Positions 38,018 to 45,429 are shown, counted from the stretch's first letter. The stretch is DNA of 64,000 bases from LGRD01 sp031382215 (GCA_031382215.1 JANMYQ010000360.1:1-64000), one strand, 5' to 3'. Notes: generated by a model not told the origin, from the letters alone. Made by a program: numbers and translations.

Positions 38018-38665
38018 ATGTCTTTCCGCATCGGTTCGGCCCCGAACGCAGTCCTTGCGCGCCGCGTTCTCATTGCAGCATGCCTGGGTGCGGGGTTGTT
38101 CCTGGCGGCGCGTTGGACAGGAGGCGACACCCCGTCGCCAGGCGGCGCTGACGACTTGGCCGCCGCCGAGCTCAGCCGTGCGGCCGAGCGCGCCAACATG
38201 TGCACCGCAGCGAATGCCACGGGCGTCGGACTGAGGGGCGAGTACTTCGCGCAAGAGTCGTGGCAGGGTGCGGCGATGCTGGTTCGAGTCGATGCGTCGG
38301 TCGACTTCGGCGCTTCTCTGGATTGGCCTGCAGAGCGGGCCAGCGAGCGGCCGCGGTCGGTGCGCTGGAGCGGTTGGCTCAAGGCGCCGATCAGCGGCTT
38401 CTATCGCTTTCATGCCGACGCGCCGGACCAGCGTGTGCTGGTGGGCAGGCAACTGCTGGCCGGGGCCGGGGCTGCCCCCGAGGCGCGCCTGGAAATGGCG
38501 GCAGGGCGGTTTTATCCGGTCGTGGTCGAGGTGAGTCGGTTGGTCGATTCAAACGCACGGTTGCGGCTGGAGTGGACTGCACCGCATGGCGCGCGATTCG
38601 TTGTGCCGCGCGCCTTGCTGTACCTGCCCAGCGAGGCCGTGGTGAAGCCAGCGGTAGCTCAGTAA
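38018..38665 (+). CDS. PA14-domain protein with N-terminal membrane anchor
   Basis: 215 residues from ATG 38018 (CGGAA upstream; the frame is open from 37913). One hydrophobic segment near residues 17-32 is followed by a PA14-type module: GLRGEYFAQESWQGAA, VRWSGWLKAPISGFYRFHAD, GRQLLAG and YPVVVEVSR.VDSNARLRLEW. PA14 modules bind carbohydrate, which fits a surface exopolysaccharide role. The gene ends overlapping by 7 bp with the convergent DUF1996 gene. Confidence 0.85.
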   Translation: MSFRIGSAPNAVLARRVLIAACLGAGLFLAARWTGGDTPSPGGADDLAAAELSRAAERANMCTAANATGVGLRGEYFAQESWQGAAMLVRVDASVDFGASLDWPAERASERPRSVRWSGWLKAPISGFYRFHADAPDQRVLVGRQLLAGAGAAPEARLEMAAGRFYPVVVEVSRLVDSNARLRLEWTAPHGARFVVPRALLYLPSEAVVKPAVAQ

Positions 38666-39834
38666 ATCATTCTTCCATCACCCAGCAGGTGGGAGTGACA
38701 GTCAAGCCCAGCCTGATCGCAGTTCTTGACGAACGCGTTCATGACGTCGGACTTCCAGCCGTTGAACCAGTCACCGTGCATTGAATAGCCGGCTGGCATG
38801 GACTTGTCATAGTTGTCCGACGCCAGACGCCAGCGAAGCGGTGAATCGGCTTCGGTGATCGTGTAAATGATGTTGTAGGTGATGTCCAGCAGGGGCACGG
38901 GATGGGTGGCAGGGCACGCTCGATTCGTCGGGTACGCCATGTGGCTCTTGTGGTCCGGTGAGTCCAGGTTGACGCCATCCCAGCACTGGGGAAAGAAGAC
39001 TTCCTGCCAGAGTTCGGCGCCCACAGGGCAGTTCTGAATGGATTTGCCCACCATCTTGTCTGCGCCCTTGCCCACGCACTTGTAGCGGAACGGCCCGTTG
39101 GGGGCGGCATTCTTCGCGTCTCCCGCAATCATGCGCATGCCCGCAGGAAACGGTTGCACGTTCTTCGCGTCGATGCCGGTGTAGCCAGTCTTGTAGTAAA
39201 TCCCCGCCGATGCAGGCTTGACCGGCACGCCGTTCAACGTGTCGATCATGGCCGGCACCCAATACGCGCTGCGGTTTACGGTGCCGCCGCGACATGAAGA
39301 CTTGCCAGTGTTGGCGATGGAGTCGGCGGTGGAATTGGCGTTTGTGCCCGTGTTGCCGAAGAAGGCGTGCAGGTGAGACTTGCCCGATTGGCCCGGGTAG
39401 ACGATGGGGTCGTCAAAGGCCATATGGGTGAAGTCGCAAACGGTTCGAAAGTTGCCCGTGCCGTCGCTCTTGCCTGGCTTCTCGGCCGTGGTCATGACTC
39501 TTTCGATGTCGAAACCGCTCGCACCGGTCGGAATCTTCTTTGCGTCGACCACGGGCATGAAGGACGCCACCGGTGGAGCCGACGGCGCGGCAGTCGGGCT
39601 GGGGGCAACTGCCGTGTTGGATGCAGCAGGGGCATCCAGAGGGTCCGAAGTTGCCAGGGTGGTATCGACGAGCGCTGCGGCAGTTCCACCGGGTGCTGCC
39701 GTCGTTTGCTCGGCGTCCAGCAATGCGGTCCCTGCATCGGGCTCCGAGCCGCCGCAGGCTCCAACGAGCATGCAAGCAAGAATCAAGGCACTGAACATGA
39801 GTTGTGGTTGGCGTGGCGATCGGGTCATCATCAT
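38659..39834 (-). CDS. DUF1996 lipoprotein
   Basis: 391 residues. Lipobox LVGAC after a hydrophobic stretch, a low-complexity Ala/Thr/Pro spacer (about 35-95), then a DUF1996 domain: DFTHMAFDDPIVYPG, GKSHLHAFFGNTGTNA, SAYWVPAMID and HGDWFNGWKSDVMNAFV. DUF1996 is best known from secreted fungal and actinobacterial proteins; it contains conserved His/Asp/Cys residues but has no proven activity that I can name. Converges on the PA14 gene. Confidence 0.88.
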   Translation of the reverse strand: MMMTRSPRQPQLMFSALILACMLVGACGGSEPDAGTALLDAEQTTAAPGGTAAALVDTTLATSDPLDAPAASNTAVAPSPTAAPSAPPVASFMPVVDAKKIPTGASGFDIERVMTTAEKPGKSDGTGNFRTVCDFTHMAFDDPIVYPGQSGKSHLHAFFGNTGTNANSTADSIANTGKSSCRGGTVNRSAYWVPAMIDTLNGVPVKPASAGIYYKTGYTGIDAKNVQPFPAGMRMIAGDAKNAAPNGPFRYKCVGKGADKMVGKSIQNCPVGAELWQEVFFPQCWDGVNLDSPDHKSHMAYPTNRACPATHPVPLLDITYNIIYTITEADSPLRWRLASDNYDKSMPAGYSMHGDWFNGWKSDVMNAFVKNCDQAGLDCHSHLLGDGRMIY

Positions 39835-40378
39835 CTCTCAAGTCAAAAGCCCATCGGGCACATTCGCTGTGCAGGCTTTGGGGAATAGGGATGCAGACCG
39901 TCTGCCCGTAGGCGCCGACAGAAATGTCGGCGTGACGCAATGCTCGGAACGGGAAGTCGGCGAGGGCGGCAGAACCAGGGGGTTTGCGGGCTTCAGGACG
40001 ACTGGAGTGGAGTCTGCAACATGTAACCGTCGCTTGGACGCCCGGCGGAGTGAGGTGCCGGTGTCGTTTGTAACTGCCAGAAACGCCGCTGCGGCGCAGG
40101 ACGGCCGCGCTTGCAGGCGCAGGACACGGCGCCGAGCGCCGGTAGGGGCGGAACGCTGTTGCTGGTCTTCGGTACCCAAGGCACCCAGACGGAGCGCAGA
40201 GGCAAACATTCTGTAACAACCGGCGCGGCGGCCATCGACTTGTCAATCCCCCGTTCGCGGTCCGAGGGCGGGCCACAAGCCGGGATGGTTGGTCCGCTTG
40301 CGCAGTCCACCGCACGGACGCCGGGGCCGGCGGCCGCCATGCTCGCACCACACCAACCAGACCCACAGGGGAATCACG
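39835..40378. other. 544-bp intergenic region
   Basis: Divergent region between the DUF1996 and a PEP-CTERM gene. It holds one perfect stem-loop, CGCCGACA-GAAA-TGTCGGCG (39913-39932), 80 nt into the DUF1996 leader. The frames that stay open here look like GC-rich chance reading. No RNA family is recognised. Confidence 0.5.
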
Positions 40379-40933
40379 ATGTCCAAACTGCATTCATCGG
40401 CGTGCGCCGCCGCCCTGCTGCTGGCCGCCTTTGGCGCTCAAGCCGCCCAGCCACGCAACGCGAATTTCGCGTTCGAATCGGGCGCCAGCTTTTCTGGCGT
40501 GCTGACCTTTCTGGACGACTTCAGCAACCTCAGCGCCGTGTCGGGCACGCTGCAGGGCGGGGCGTACGGTGCGCGCGTGCTCAACTGGGTCTGGTCGGAA
40601 GACAACAACTTTCAGGCCCAAGCCGGCGGCCCGGGCCATGCGCACAACTACCTGATGGACGGGCGCCGCACGGGGCCGGGGGAGGGCAATGGCAGCTACG
40701 ACAGCTTCGTCTCGCTGAACTGGAACTACGCCGACCCGGCCAACATCGTCGTCACGCCGTTGCCGGGCAGCGTGGGCGACGAATACTCCAACAGCGTGAA
40801 CTACGCCGACCGGATGATCAGCGGCACTATCGCCGCCGCCGCCGTGAGCCCGGTGCCCGAGCCCGGCAGTTACGCGCTGATGGTGGCGGGGCTGGGCGCG
40901 CTGGCGGTGTGGGCGCGCAGGCGCAAGATGTAA
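40379..40933 (+). CDS. PEP-CTERM sorting-domain protein
   Basis: 184 residues from ATG 40379 with AGGGGAA upstream. Signal peptide to GAQA, a body with FAFESGASFSGVLTF (a strand pattern typical of short secreted PEP-CTERM proteins), and the tail VPEPGSYALMVAGLGALAVW-ARRRKM. Presumed XrtB substrate. Confidence 0.92.
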   Translation: MSKLHSSACAAALLLAAFGAQAAQPRNANFAFESGASFSGVLTFLDDFSNLSAVSGTLQGGAYGARVLNWVWSEDNNFQAQAGGPGHAHNYLMDGRRTGPGEGNGSYDSFVSLNWNYADPANIVVTPLPGSVGDEYSNSVNYADRMISGTIAAAAVSPVPEPGSYALMVAGLGALAVWARRRKM

Positions 40934-40977
40934 GCGCGGGCCTCCGCGGCCACGCTGTTGCGCTCTACGGCCTGCAA

Positions 40978-41008
40978 TTGACTTGCTCCCAAAATGGGAC
41001 CAAAATGG
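40978..41008 (+). promoter_or_regulatory. higBA promoter with doubled CCAAAATGG operator
   Basis: A -35 TTGACT (40978-40983) and -10 CAAAAT (41001-41006) are 17 bp apart. CCAAAATGG, itself palindromic, occurs at 40989-40997 and again at 41000-41008, 11 bp (one helical turn) apart, and the first lies within TCCCA-AAA-TGGGA. This arrangement fits a HigA repressor site covering the promoter. The predicted transcript would start at or very near the GTG at 41013. Confidence 0.6.
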
Positions 41009-41012
41009 CCAA

Positions 41013-41318
41013 GTGCGAGTGATCTCCAAGCCCAAGTTGATCGAGTTCTGGCTGAAATACCCGTCGGCAAAGCTTGCTCTGCAGTCATGGCTTGAGGACG
41101 CCAGCCGGGCTCAATGGACATCGTCGCAGGACATCAAACGATGGTATGCCAGTGCCAGCTTCTTGGCGAACAACCGGGTGGTCTTCAACATCAAGGGCAA
41201 CGAGTTTCCGTTGGTCGTCGCGGTTGCCTACCGTTTCAACGCCCTGTACATCAAGTTCATTGGCACGCACGCGCAATACGACGCGATCGATGCTGTAACT
41301 GTGGAGCCCCGACCATGA
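41013..41318 (+). CDS. higB: HigB-type mRNA interferase toxin
   Basis: 101 residues from GTG 41013 (MRVISKPKLIEFW). RelE/HigB family: KLIEFWLKYPSAK at the start, SANNRVVFNIKGN-like core (LANNRVVFNIKGNEFPLVVAVAY in part) and IKFIGTHAQYD at the end, where the His is characteristic. Acts as a ribosome-dependent or free mRNA endonuclease in relatives. Its stop overlaps the antitoxin start (ATGA). Confidence 0.92.
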   Translation: MRVISKPKLIEFWLKYPSAKLALQSWLEDASRAQWTSSQDIKRWYASASFLANNRVVFNIKGNEFPLVVAVAYRFNALYIKFIGTHAQYDAIDAVTVEPRP

Positions 41319-41731
41319 GCGAATACGCCTACTCCATCCGTCCGATTCGCACAGAAGCCGATTACCACGCTGCTTTGAAACGGGTGGAGGCCTACTTCGA
41401 CAACGAACCCCAGCCCGACAGCGAGGCCGGCGCCCACTTTGAAGCGCTGATTACGTTGATCGTGGCGCACGAGGCAAAGGAATATCCGATAGACCCGCCA
41501 GACGCAGTGGAGGCCATCAAGTTCCGTATGGAACAGCAGGGTCTGACGCCGCGAGACCTGGAACCCATGATCGGAAGCCGGGGGAGGGTGTCGGAGGTGC
41601 TCAACCGCAAGCGGCCGCTGAGTATGGCCATGGTTTGGCGTTTGCACCAAGGGCTGGGCATTCCGGCCGAGAGCCTTATTCGACCGCGGCAGCTGAACGA
41701 AACAACGGGCCGCCGTTCAGGTGCCGAGTGA
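41315..41731 (+). CDS. higA: HigA-type antitoxin with helix-turn-helix
   Basis: 138 residues. N-terminal toxin-binding part, then a Cro/CI-like helix-turn-helix (EAIKFRMEQQGLTPRDLEP, RVSEVLNRKRPLSMAMVWRL). It neutralises HigB and represses the promoter with it. It overlaps the convergent Fic gene by 15 bp at its end. Confidence 0.93.
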   Translation: MSEYAYSIRPIRTEADYHAALKRVEAYFDNEPQPDSEAGAHFEALITLIVAHEAKEYPIDPPDAVEAIKFRMEQQGLTPRDLEPMIGSRGRVSEVLNRKRPLSMAMVWRLHQGLGIPAESLIRPRQLNETTGRRSGAE

Positions 41732-42880
41732 GTCGTTCAGCTCGTAGCTGGTGCTGCGCCCGCCCGCCTCTGATTTCCGCAACACACCTCGTGCGACCAG
41801 GTCGGTGATGTCGCGCAGCGCCGTGTCTGGCGAACACTTGGCGATGGCGGCCCACTTGCTGCTGGTGAGCTTGCCTTCAAAGCCGTCGAGCAGCCGGTTG
41901 ACGAGCTTCATCTGTCGTTCGTTGAGCGGGGCTGAAGCGGCTGCGGTCCAGCGCTGCCAGAACCGCGTCTTGGCCAGCACGGCGTCGAGCGTGTGCTGAG
42001 CCTGGTCGACAGCTCGGTGCAGCGTGCCGAGAAACCAGACGAGCCACTCGGTGGCGTCCATCGACTGTTTCTGCTGGCGCTCCAGCGTGTCGTAGTAAGC
42101 CTTGCGCTCGCGCTGGATCTGAGCCGACAGGCTGTAGAAGCGCTGGGCGCTGCCATCGGCGCGGGCCAGAAAGAGGTCGCCCATGGCACGGGCGATGCGG
42201 CCGCCGCCATCGTCGAAGGGGTGCAGGGTAACGAACCACAGGTGCGCGAGCCCGGCCTTGATGAGCGGCGGGTCGTTCGGTGCGCTGCTCGCACTGGCCG
42301 CGCTGTTGGTGCTGTTGGCCCAAGCCATGAAACGCTCGGTCTCGGCGTCAAGGCGATCGGCCGGCGGGGCTTCGAAATGCACGCGTTGGCGGCCCAGCGG
42401 GCCAGAGACCACTTGCATCGGGCCGCCGGCGTCGTCGCGCCAGCTCCCCACCTTGATCCGGGCAAGGCCCGAATAGCCGGTGGGGAACAGGGCTGCGTGC
42501 CACCCGAACACGCGCTCTCGGGTGATCGGGGCTTTGGCGTTGGCCGTGGCGTCGAGAACCATGTCGACCACGCCTTCGACGTGACGGTCCACCGGGGCCA
42601 GGGCGCCGATGTCGACGCCGAGGCGGCGGGCAACGGAGGAGCGCACGGACTCGACGTCGAGCTGTTCGCCTTCGATCTGGCTGGTCTTGACGACGTCTTC
42701 AGTCAGCGCCTGCAGGCTGGCCTGGCTGCGCAGGGCCATGCCGACATCGGCCAGCCGACCCATCAACAGGCCCTGGGCGCGGCTGACGCCGGCCATCGGT
42801 TGGGCAAGCGCTGCCAGGTCGTAGCGCCAGGTCGGCCAGTCAGCGGCCTGCCAGATGTAGGTGTAATCACCGCCGTTCAT
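41717..42880 (-). CDS. Fic/DOC family AMP-transferase with DUF4172 N-terminus
   Basis: 387 residues. DUF4172 (about 1-60) is followed by an inhibitory helix TSQIEG (Thr66 to Gly71, the (S/T)xxxE(G/N) motif that blocks ATP binding in cis) and a Fic core. Its motif reads HPFDDGGGRIAR (His220); the usual Asn after DG is replaced by Gly. A winged-helix-like C-terminus (TLRDITDLVARGVL) follows. Fic proteins AMPylate partner proteins. The ATG at 42880 lies in the loop of a 9-bp hairpin. Confidence 0.9.
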   Translation of the reverse strand: MNGGDYTYIWQAADWPTWRYDLAALAQPMAGVSRAQGLLMGRLADVGMALRSQASLQALTEDVVKTSQIEGEQLDVESVRSSVARRLGVDIGALAPVDRHVEGVVDMVLDATANAKAPITRERVFGWHAALFPTGYSGLARIKVGSWRDDAGGPMQVVSGPLGRQRVHFEAPPADRLDAETERFMAWANSTNSAASASSAPNDPPLIKAGLAHLWFVTLHPFDDGGGRIARAMGDLFLARADGSAQRFYSLSAQIQRERKAYYDTLERQQKQSMDATEWLVWFLGTLHRAVDQAQHTLDAVLAKTRFWQRWTAAASAPLNERQMKLVNRLLDGFEGKLTSSKWAAIAKCSPDTALRDITDLVARGVLRKSEAGGRSTSYELNDSLGT

Positions 42881-42889
42881 GCGGTGATT
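42865..42889 (-). promoter_or_regulatory. Perfect hairpin with the fic start codon in its loop
   Basis: In the mRNA AAUCACCGC (42889-42881) and GCGGUGAUU (42873-42865) form a perfect 9-bp stem, and the 7-nt loop is AUGAACG, starting with the initiator AUG (42880-42878). There is no Shine-Dalgarno before the start. This would restrain translation, or at the DNA level be an operator. Confidence 0.55.
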
Positions 42890-42917
42890 GTGGCGCGTAT
42901 TCGCCGCGCCGGCAAGC

Positions 42918-42946
42918 CTATCGCCGCACGATGTGCGGCGATAGGG
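42918..42946. promoter_or_regulatory. Perfect 13-bp inverted repeat upstream of fic
   Basis: CCTATCGCCGCAC (42918-42930) and GTGCGGCGATAGG (42934-42946) are perfectly complementary around GAT. It lies 38 bp before the fic start, within the divergent fic/epsI promoter region, so an operator is more likely than a terminator. Confidence 0.6.
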
Positions 42947-43038
42947 CGAGTCATTCACCGCACTGGCCCGAGCAATGGCCGCCCTTCCGCGGCTGTGGAA
43001 AGACCGCACATCGCATCGGCAATCCCCGCCCACTTGAG

Positions 43039-43069
43039 GGGGTTCGAATGAACCCCGCGCTCCTACAAT
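43039..43069 (+). promoter_or_regulatory. epsI promoter region
   Basis: A -10-like TACAAT (43064-43069) precedes epsI by 25 bp. Directly upstream is GGGGTTC-GAAT-GAACCCC (43039-43056), a perfect 7-bp inverted repeat that could be an operator. Confidence 0.45.
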
Positions 43070-43094
43070 CCGCCGCTCTGTCTGCCCCGGGCCA

Positions 43095-43793
43095 ATGACC
43101 ATGCCGATGCCGATGCCCATGCTGCGAATGGCGATCGTTCTCGCCAGCCTGATGACGTTTGCGGCCGTGGCCGGCATCGTGGCGCGCCCGACCGCCAAGG
43201 TCGGTGGCGGCGCGCCGCGCTTCTTGCTGGAAGACACGGTGCCCAAGCAGTTCGGCGAATGGCGCGAACTGCCGGACAGCGGCGCCTATGTGGTCAACCC
43301 GCAGACGCAGGAGCTGCTCGACAAGCTGTACAGCCAGCTCCTCACGCGCACGTACGTGAACGCCAGCGGCTACCGCATCATGCTGAGCCTGGCCTACGGC
43401 GACGACCAGCGCGGCGACCTGGCGGCCCACAAGCCCGAGGTCTGTTACCCGGCGCAGGGCTTCAAGCTGCACAGCAACATCGAGGCGCAAGTGGCCACGC
43501 CGTTCGGTGCCATTGCCGCGCGCCGGCTCGACACCAGCCTGGGCCAGCGCAAGGAGCCGGTGACTTACTGGTTCACGGTGGGCGACACCGCCATCAAGAA
43601 CAAGCTGCAGCAGCGCATGGTGGAGGTGAAGCTCGGCCTCACGGGGCAGATTCCCGACGGGTTGCTGTTCCGCGTGTCGTCCATCGACGCGGCGCCGACG
43701 CACGCGTACGCCATGCAAGATGAGTTCGTTGCCGAGCTGCTGAAAGCAGCCACTTCGCAAAGCCGGGCCAGGTTGAGCGGCCTCGGGCGCTAG
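43095..43793 (+). CDS. epsI: Exosortase B-associated protein EpsI
   Basis: 232 residues. Hydrophobic N-terminus (about 10-28) after a repeated Met-Pro stretch, then an EpsI domain with GEWRELPDSGAYVVNPQTQE, GYRIMLSLAYGDDQRGDL, HKPEVCYPAQGF (Cys117) and VTYWFTVGD. In methanolan-type loci EpsI often follows or is fused to the exosortase, so this gene is partner to XrtB. Here it is separated by 21 kb. Function of EpsI in detail is not established. Confidence 0.94.
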   Translation: MTMPMPMPMLRMAIVLASLMTFAAVAGIVARPTAKVGGGAPRFLLEDTVPKQFGEWRELPDSGAYVVNPQTQELLDKLYSQLLTRTYVNASGYRIMLSLAYGDDQRGDLAAHKPEVCYPAQGFKLHSNIEAQVATPFGAIAARRLDTSLGQRKEPVTYWFTVGDTAIKNKLQQRMVEVKLGLTGQIPDGLLFRVSSIDAAPTHAYAMQDEFVAELLKAATSQSRARLSGLGR

Positions 43794-43815
43794 ATACCCA
43801 CATACCCACACTTGC

Positions 43816-43839
43816 GTTATGTGCGACGCCGAACATAAC
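43816..43839. repeat. 24-bp imperfect palindrome, copy 1
   Basis: GTTATGTGCG-ACGC-CGAACATAAC: 10-bp arms with one mismatch around a 4-nt spacer. 21 of 24 bases match copy 2, 143 bp downstream. The arm-spacer-arm shape recalls tyrosine recombinase core sites. Confidence 0.75.
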
Positions 43840-43958
43840 AGCCCAACGAGTGTTGTTTGTGCGCTTCGATACTCGACAAATATCGAATATTTTCAGGCTA
43901 GGAGTGTAACTTTTCCGAGCCGTTTTGCCTCGACTTTCGAGGCAAAAATATCCCGGCG

Positions 43959-43982
43959 GTTTTGTGTGATGCCGAACATAAC
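43959..43982. repeat. 24-bp imperfect palindrome, copy 2
   Basis: GTTTTGTGTG-ATGC-CGAACATAAC. The right arm and spacer edge are identical to copy 1; the left arm has diverged. Together the copies bracket a 119-bp AT-rich segment. Confidence 0.75.
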
Positions 43983-44019
43983 CGGGCGTCAGCAACAGGG
44001 TTCGTCCTGGCCCCGCTTT

Positions 44020-44035
44020 TGGCACCGAACTTACA
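44020..44035 (+). promoter_or_regulatory. Sigma-54-like -24/-12 box
   Basis: TGGCACCGAACTTACA matches the TGGCAC-N5-TTGCW consensus except A for the -12 G. It precedes the PEP-CTERM gene by about 145 bp. RpoN-dependent control of PEP-CTERM genes is known from floc-forming bacteria, but this single-site match is weak evidence. Confidence 0.3.
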
Positions 44036-44139
44036 TCGCTCTCTCAGGTAAAAGTGCTCCAGCCAGCCCCCTGTTTCGGGGGGGGTGCATGGCCTGAAGG
44101 TTTGCCCTAAAACCAGTTCCAGCGCCGCATGGGCGGCCA

Positions 44140-44169
44140 CCCCGAATATTTGTTCGGGGAGAACTTTTT
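44140..44169 (+). terminator. Attenuator-like hairpin in a PEP-CTERM leader
   Basis: CCCCGAA (44140-44146) and TTCGGGG (44153-44159) form a 7-bp stem; AGAAC and TTTTT follow, only 11 bp before the start codon at 44180. It could act as a leader attenuator or simply hold the ribosome-binding region. Confidence 0.4.
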
Positions 44170-44179
44170 AGGGGATCCT

Positions 44180-44710
44180 ATGAAACTCAAGACGATATTC
44201 GCCGCGGTTGGCTTGTCGATGACGGCAGCCGCAACTTTCGCTGCCGACCAGTCCATTTCACTTCTGTCCACGGGCGTGAATACCTACGCGGGCTCCTTCG
44301 CCGCGGTTTCCGCACCGGGCGGGTCGCTGCTCGGCTCGATCTCGCCGGTCCTCAGCAGCGATCCGCTGTTGAGCGGTGGCTCCGACACCATCACCTTCAG
44401 CGGTGCGGCGGCCGGCGTGTACCAGTTGGTGCTGAACGGAAGCGCCAGCTTCATCCAGAACCTGACGGGCAGCCTGAACGGAACGCCTCTCACGACGTAC
44501 GGCGACAACCAGTTCAGCGGCATCTTCACCATCGGCACGGCCTCGCCCCCGTTCGCCTTGGTCTTGAACGGCTCAGCGGTCGGCAACTCGCTGTACTCGG
44601 GCAACCTCACGGTTACCGCTGTACCGGAACCCCAGACCTATGCGCTGATGCTCGCCGGCCTGGGCGTGATCGGCTTCATCGCGCGCCGCCGTCGCCCGCA
44701 GCAGAGCTGA
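44180..44710 (+). CDS. PEP-CTERM sorting-domain protein
   Basis: 176 residues from ATG 44180 (AGGGGA upstream). Signal peptide to TFAA, short Ser/Gly/Thr-rich beta body (the FxDxF-like class is possible), and tail VPEPQTYALMLAGLGVIGF-IARRRR. Presumed XrtB substrate located next to epsI. Confidence 0.92.
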   Translation: MKLKTIFAAVGLSMTAAATFAADQSISLLSTGVNTYAGSFAAVSAPGGSLLGSISPVLSSDPLLSGGSDTITFSGAAAGVYQLVLNGSASFIQNLTGSLNGTPLTTYGDNQFSGIFTIGTASPPFALVLNGSAVGNSLYSGNLTVTAVPEPQTYALMLAGLGVIGFIARRRRPQQS

Positions 44711-44818
44711 AGCGCGTGCCCGGCCGCCATCCACCGCGGTCGGGGCGTGGCACACAGTTGAGCAATGGCGCTACCATGGCCGGCAACATCTTGGAGTGCC
44801 GGCATGGCAGCACCATAA

Positions 44819-45406
44819 ATGGCTGTGGCGTATATCGAAATGGAAGACTACCTGGTGCTCGAGAACGCGAGCCGGTACAAGCATGAGTACCTCGACGGGC
44901 TGATCTACGCCATTCAGGGGGAGCCGGTGCGCGGGATGGCTGGTGGTAGCACCGTGCACGCTGACTTGATCAGAAATGCGGGCTTTGCCTTGCACGCCCG
45001 ATTGAAGGGCTCGCCCTGCAGCGTGAAGATGACCGAGATGCGCCTGCGCGTGATCGCAGCGAGTGCTGTCTTCTATCCCGACGTGCTGGTGCATTGCCAG
45101 GCTGTAGGCAACCCCGCGACCACGGTGGAATTGACCGAAGCCCGCCTGGTGATCCTAGTGCTGTCGCCGACGACGCAGCACTTCGACAGGAACGACAAGC
45201 TGCTTGCTTATCAAAAACTGGACGGGCTGCAGCACATCATCTTGCTCTCCAGCATGGAAGAGGCGGCCTGGCACTGCCAGCGCGTGCCTGCCGATGCACT
45301 GTGGACGCCGCTGGCGCCGTGGCCCGCGGGGACCCGCTTGGCGCTCGACGGCCTGGGGCTCAGCCTTGGCTGGGACGAGGTGTATGAGGGTGTGGGCCTG
45401 CGCTGA
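44819..45406 (+). CDS. Uma2 family (DUF820) PD-(D/E)XK-like protein
   Basis: 195 residues. The Uma2 nuclease-like fold is visible as YKHEYLDGLIYA near the N-terminus, VFYPDVLVHC in the core and KLLAYQKLDGLQHIILL near the end. The typical catalytic E..D..ExK is only partly recognisable, as the usual VVEVLSPST appears as VILVLSPTT, so it may be inactive. A four-codon frame (ATG 44804 to TAA 44818) abuts the start and holds the only GGAG, so re-initiation is possible. Confidence 0.8.
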   Translation: MAVAYIEMEDYLVLENASRYKHEYLDGLIYAIQGEPVRGMAGGSTVHADLIRNAGFALHARLKGSPCSVKMTEMRLRVIAASAVFYPDVLVHCQAVGNPATTVELTEARLVILVLSPTTQHFDRNDKLLAYQKLDGLQHIILLSSMEEAAWHCQRVPADALWTPLAPWPAGTRLALDGLGLSLGWDEVYEGVGLR

Positions 45407-45429
45407 AACTTGCTCGGGCGTCGCTGCAG

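Larger units (their letters stand above)
43794..44179. other. 386-bp intergenic region with repeats and hairpins
   Basis: AT-richer than the surroundings. It holds two copies of a 24-bp imperfect palindrome (43816-43839 and 43959-43982), a perfect 11-bp stem between them (TTTTGCCTCGA-CTT-TCGAGGCAAAA, 43923-43947), a sigma-54-like box (44020-44035) and a hairpin followed by T5 (44140-44169). No real gene is seen. Confidence 0.7.

Noticed and set aside
39838..40209. 123-codon frame on the minus strand before the DUF1996 gene
   Set aside because: No ribosome site, no recognisable domain, Arg/Ser/Pro-rich; treated as chance.
43039..43056. GGGGTTCGAATGAACCCC as a tRNA T-arm
   Set aside because: It is a simple palindrome with no other tRNA arms around it.
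44040..44053. CTCTCAGGTAAAAG resembling the 3' part of a glycine riboswitch
   Set aside because: The upstream conserved GGAGAG and CCGAAGGNGCAA parts are not present, and the gene behind is not a glycine gene.
43819..44097. 92-codon plus-strand frame between epsI and a PEP-CTERM gene
   Set aside because: It begins inside the first 24-bp repeat and runs through the second, so it is more likely non-coding repeat DNA.
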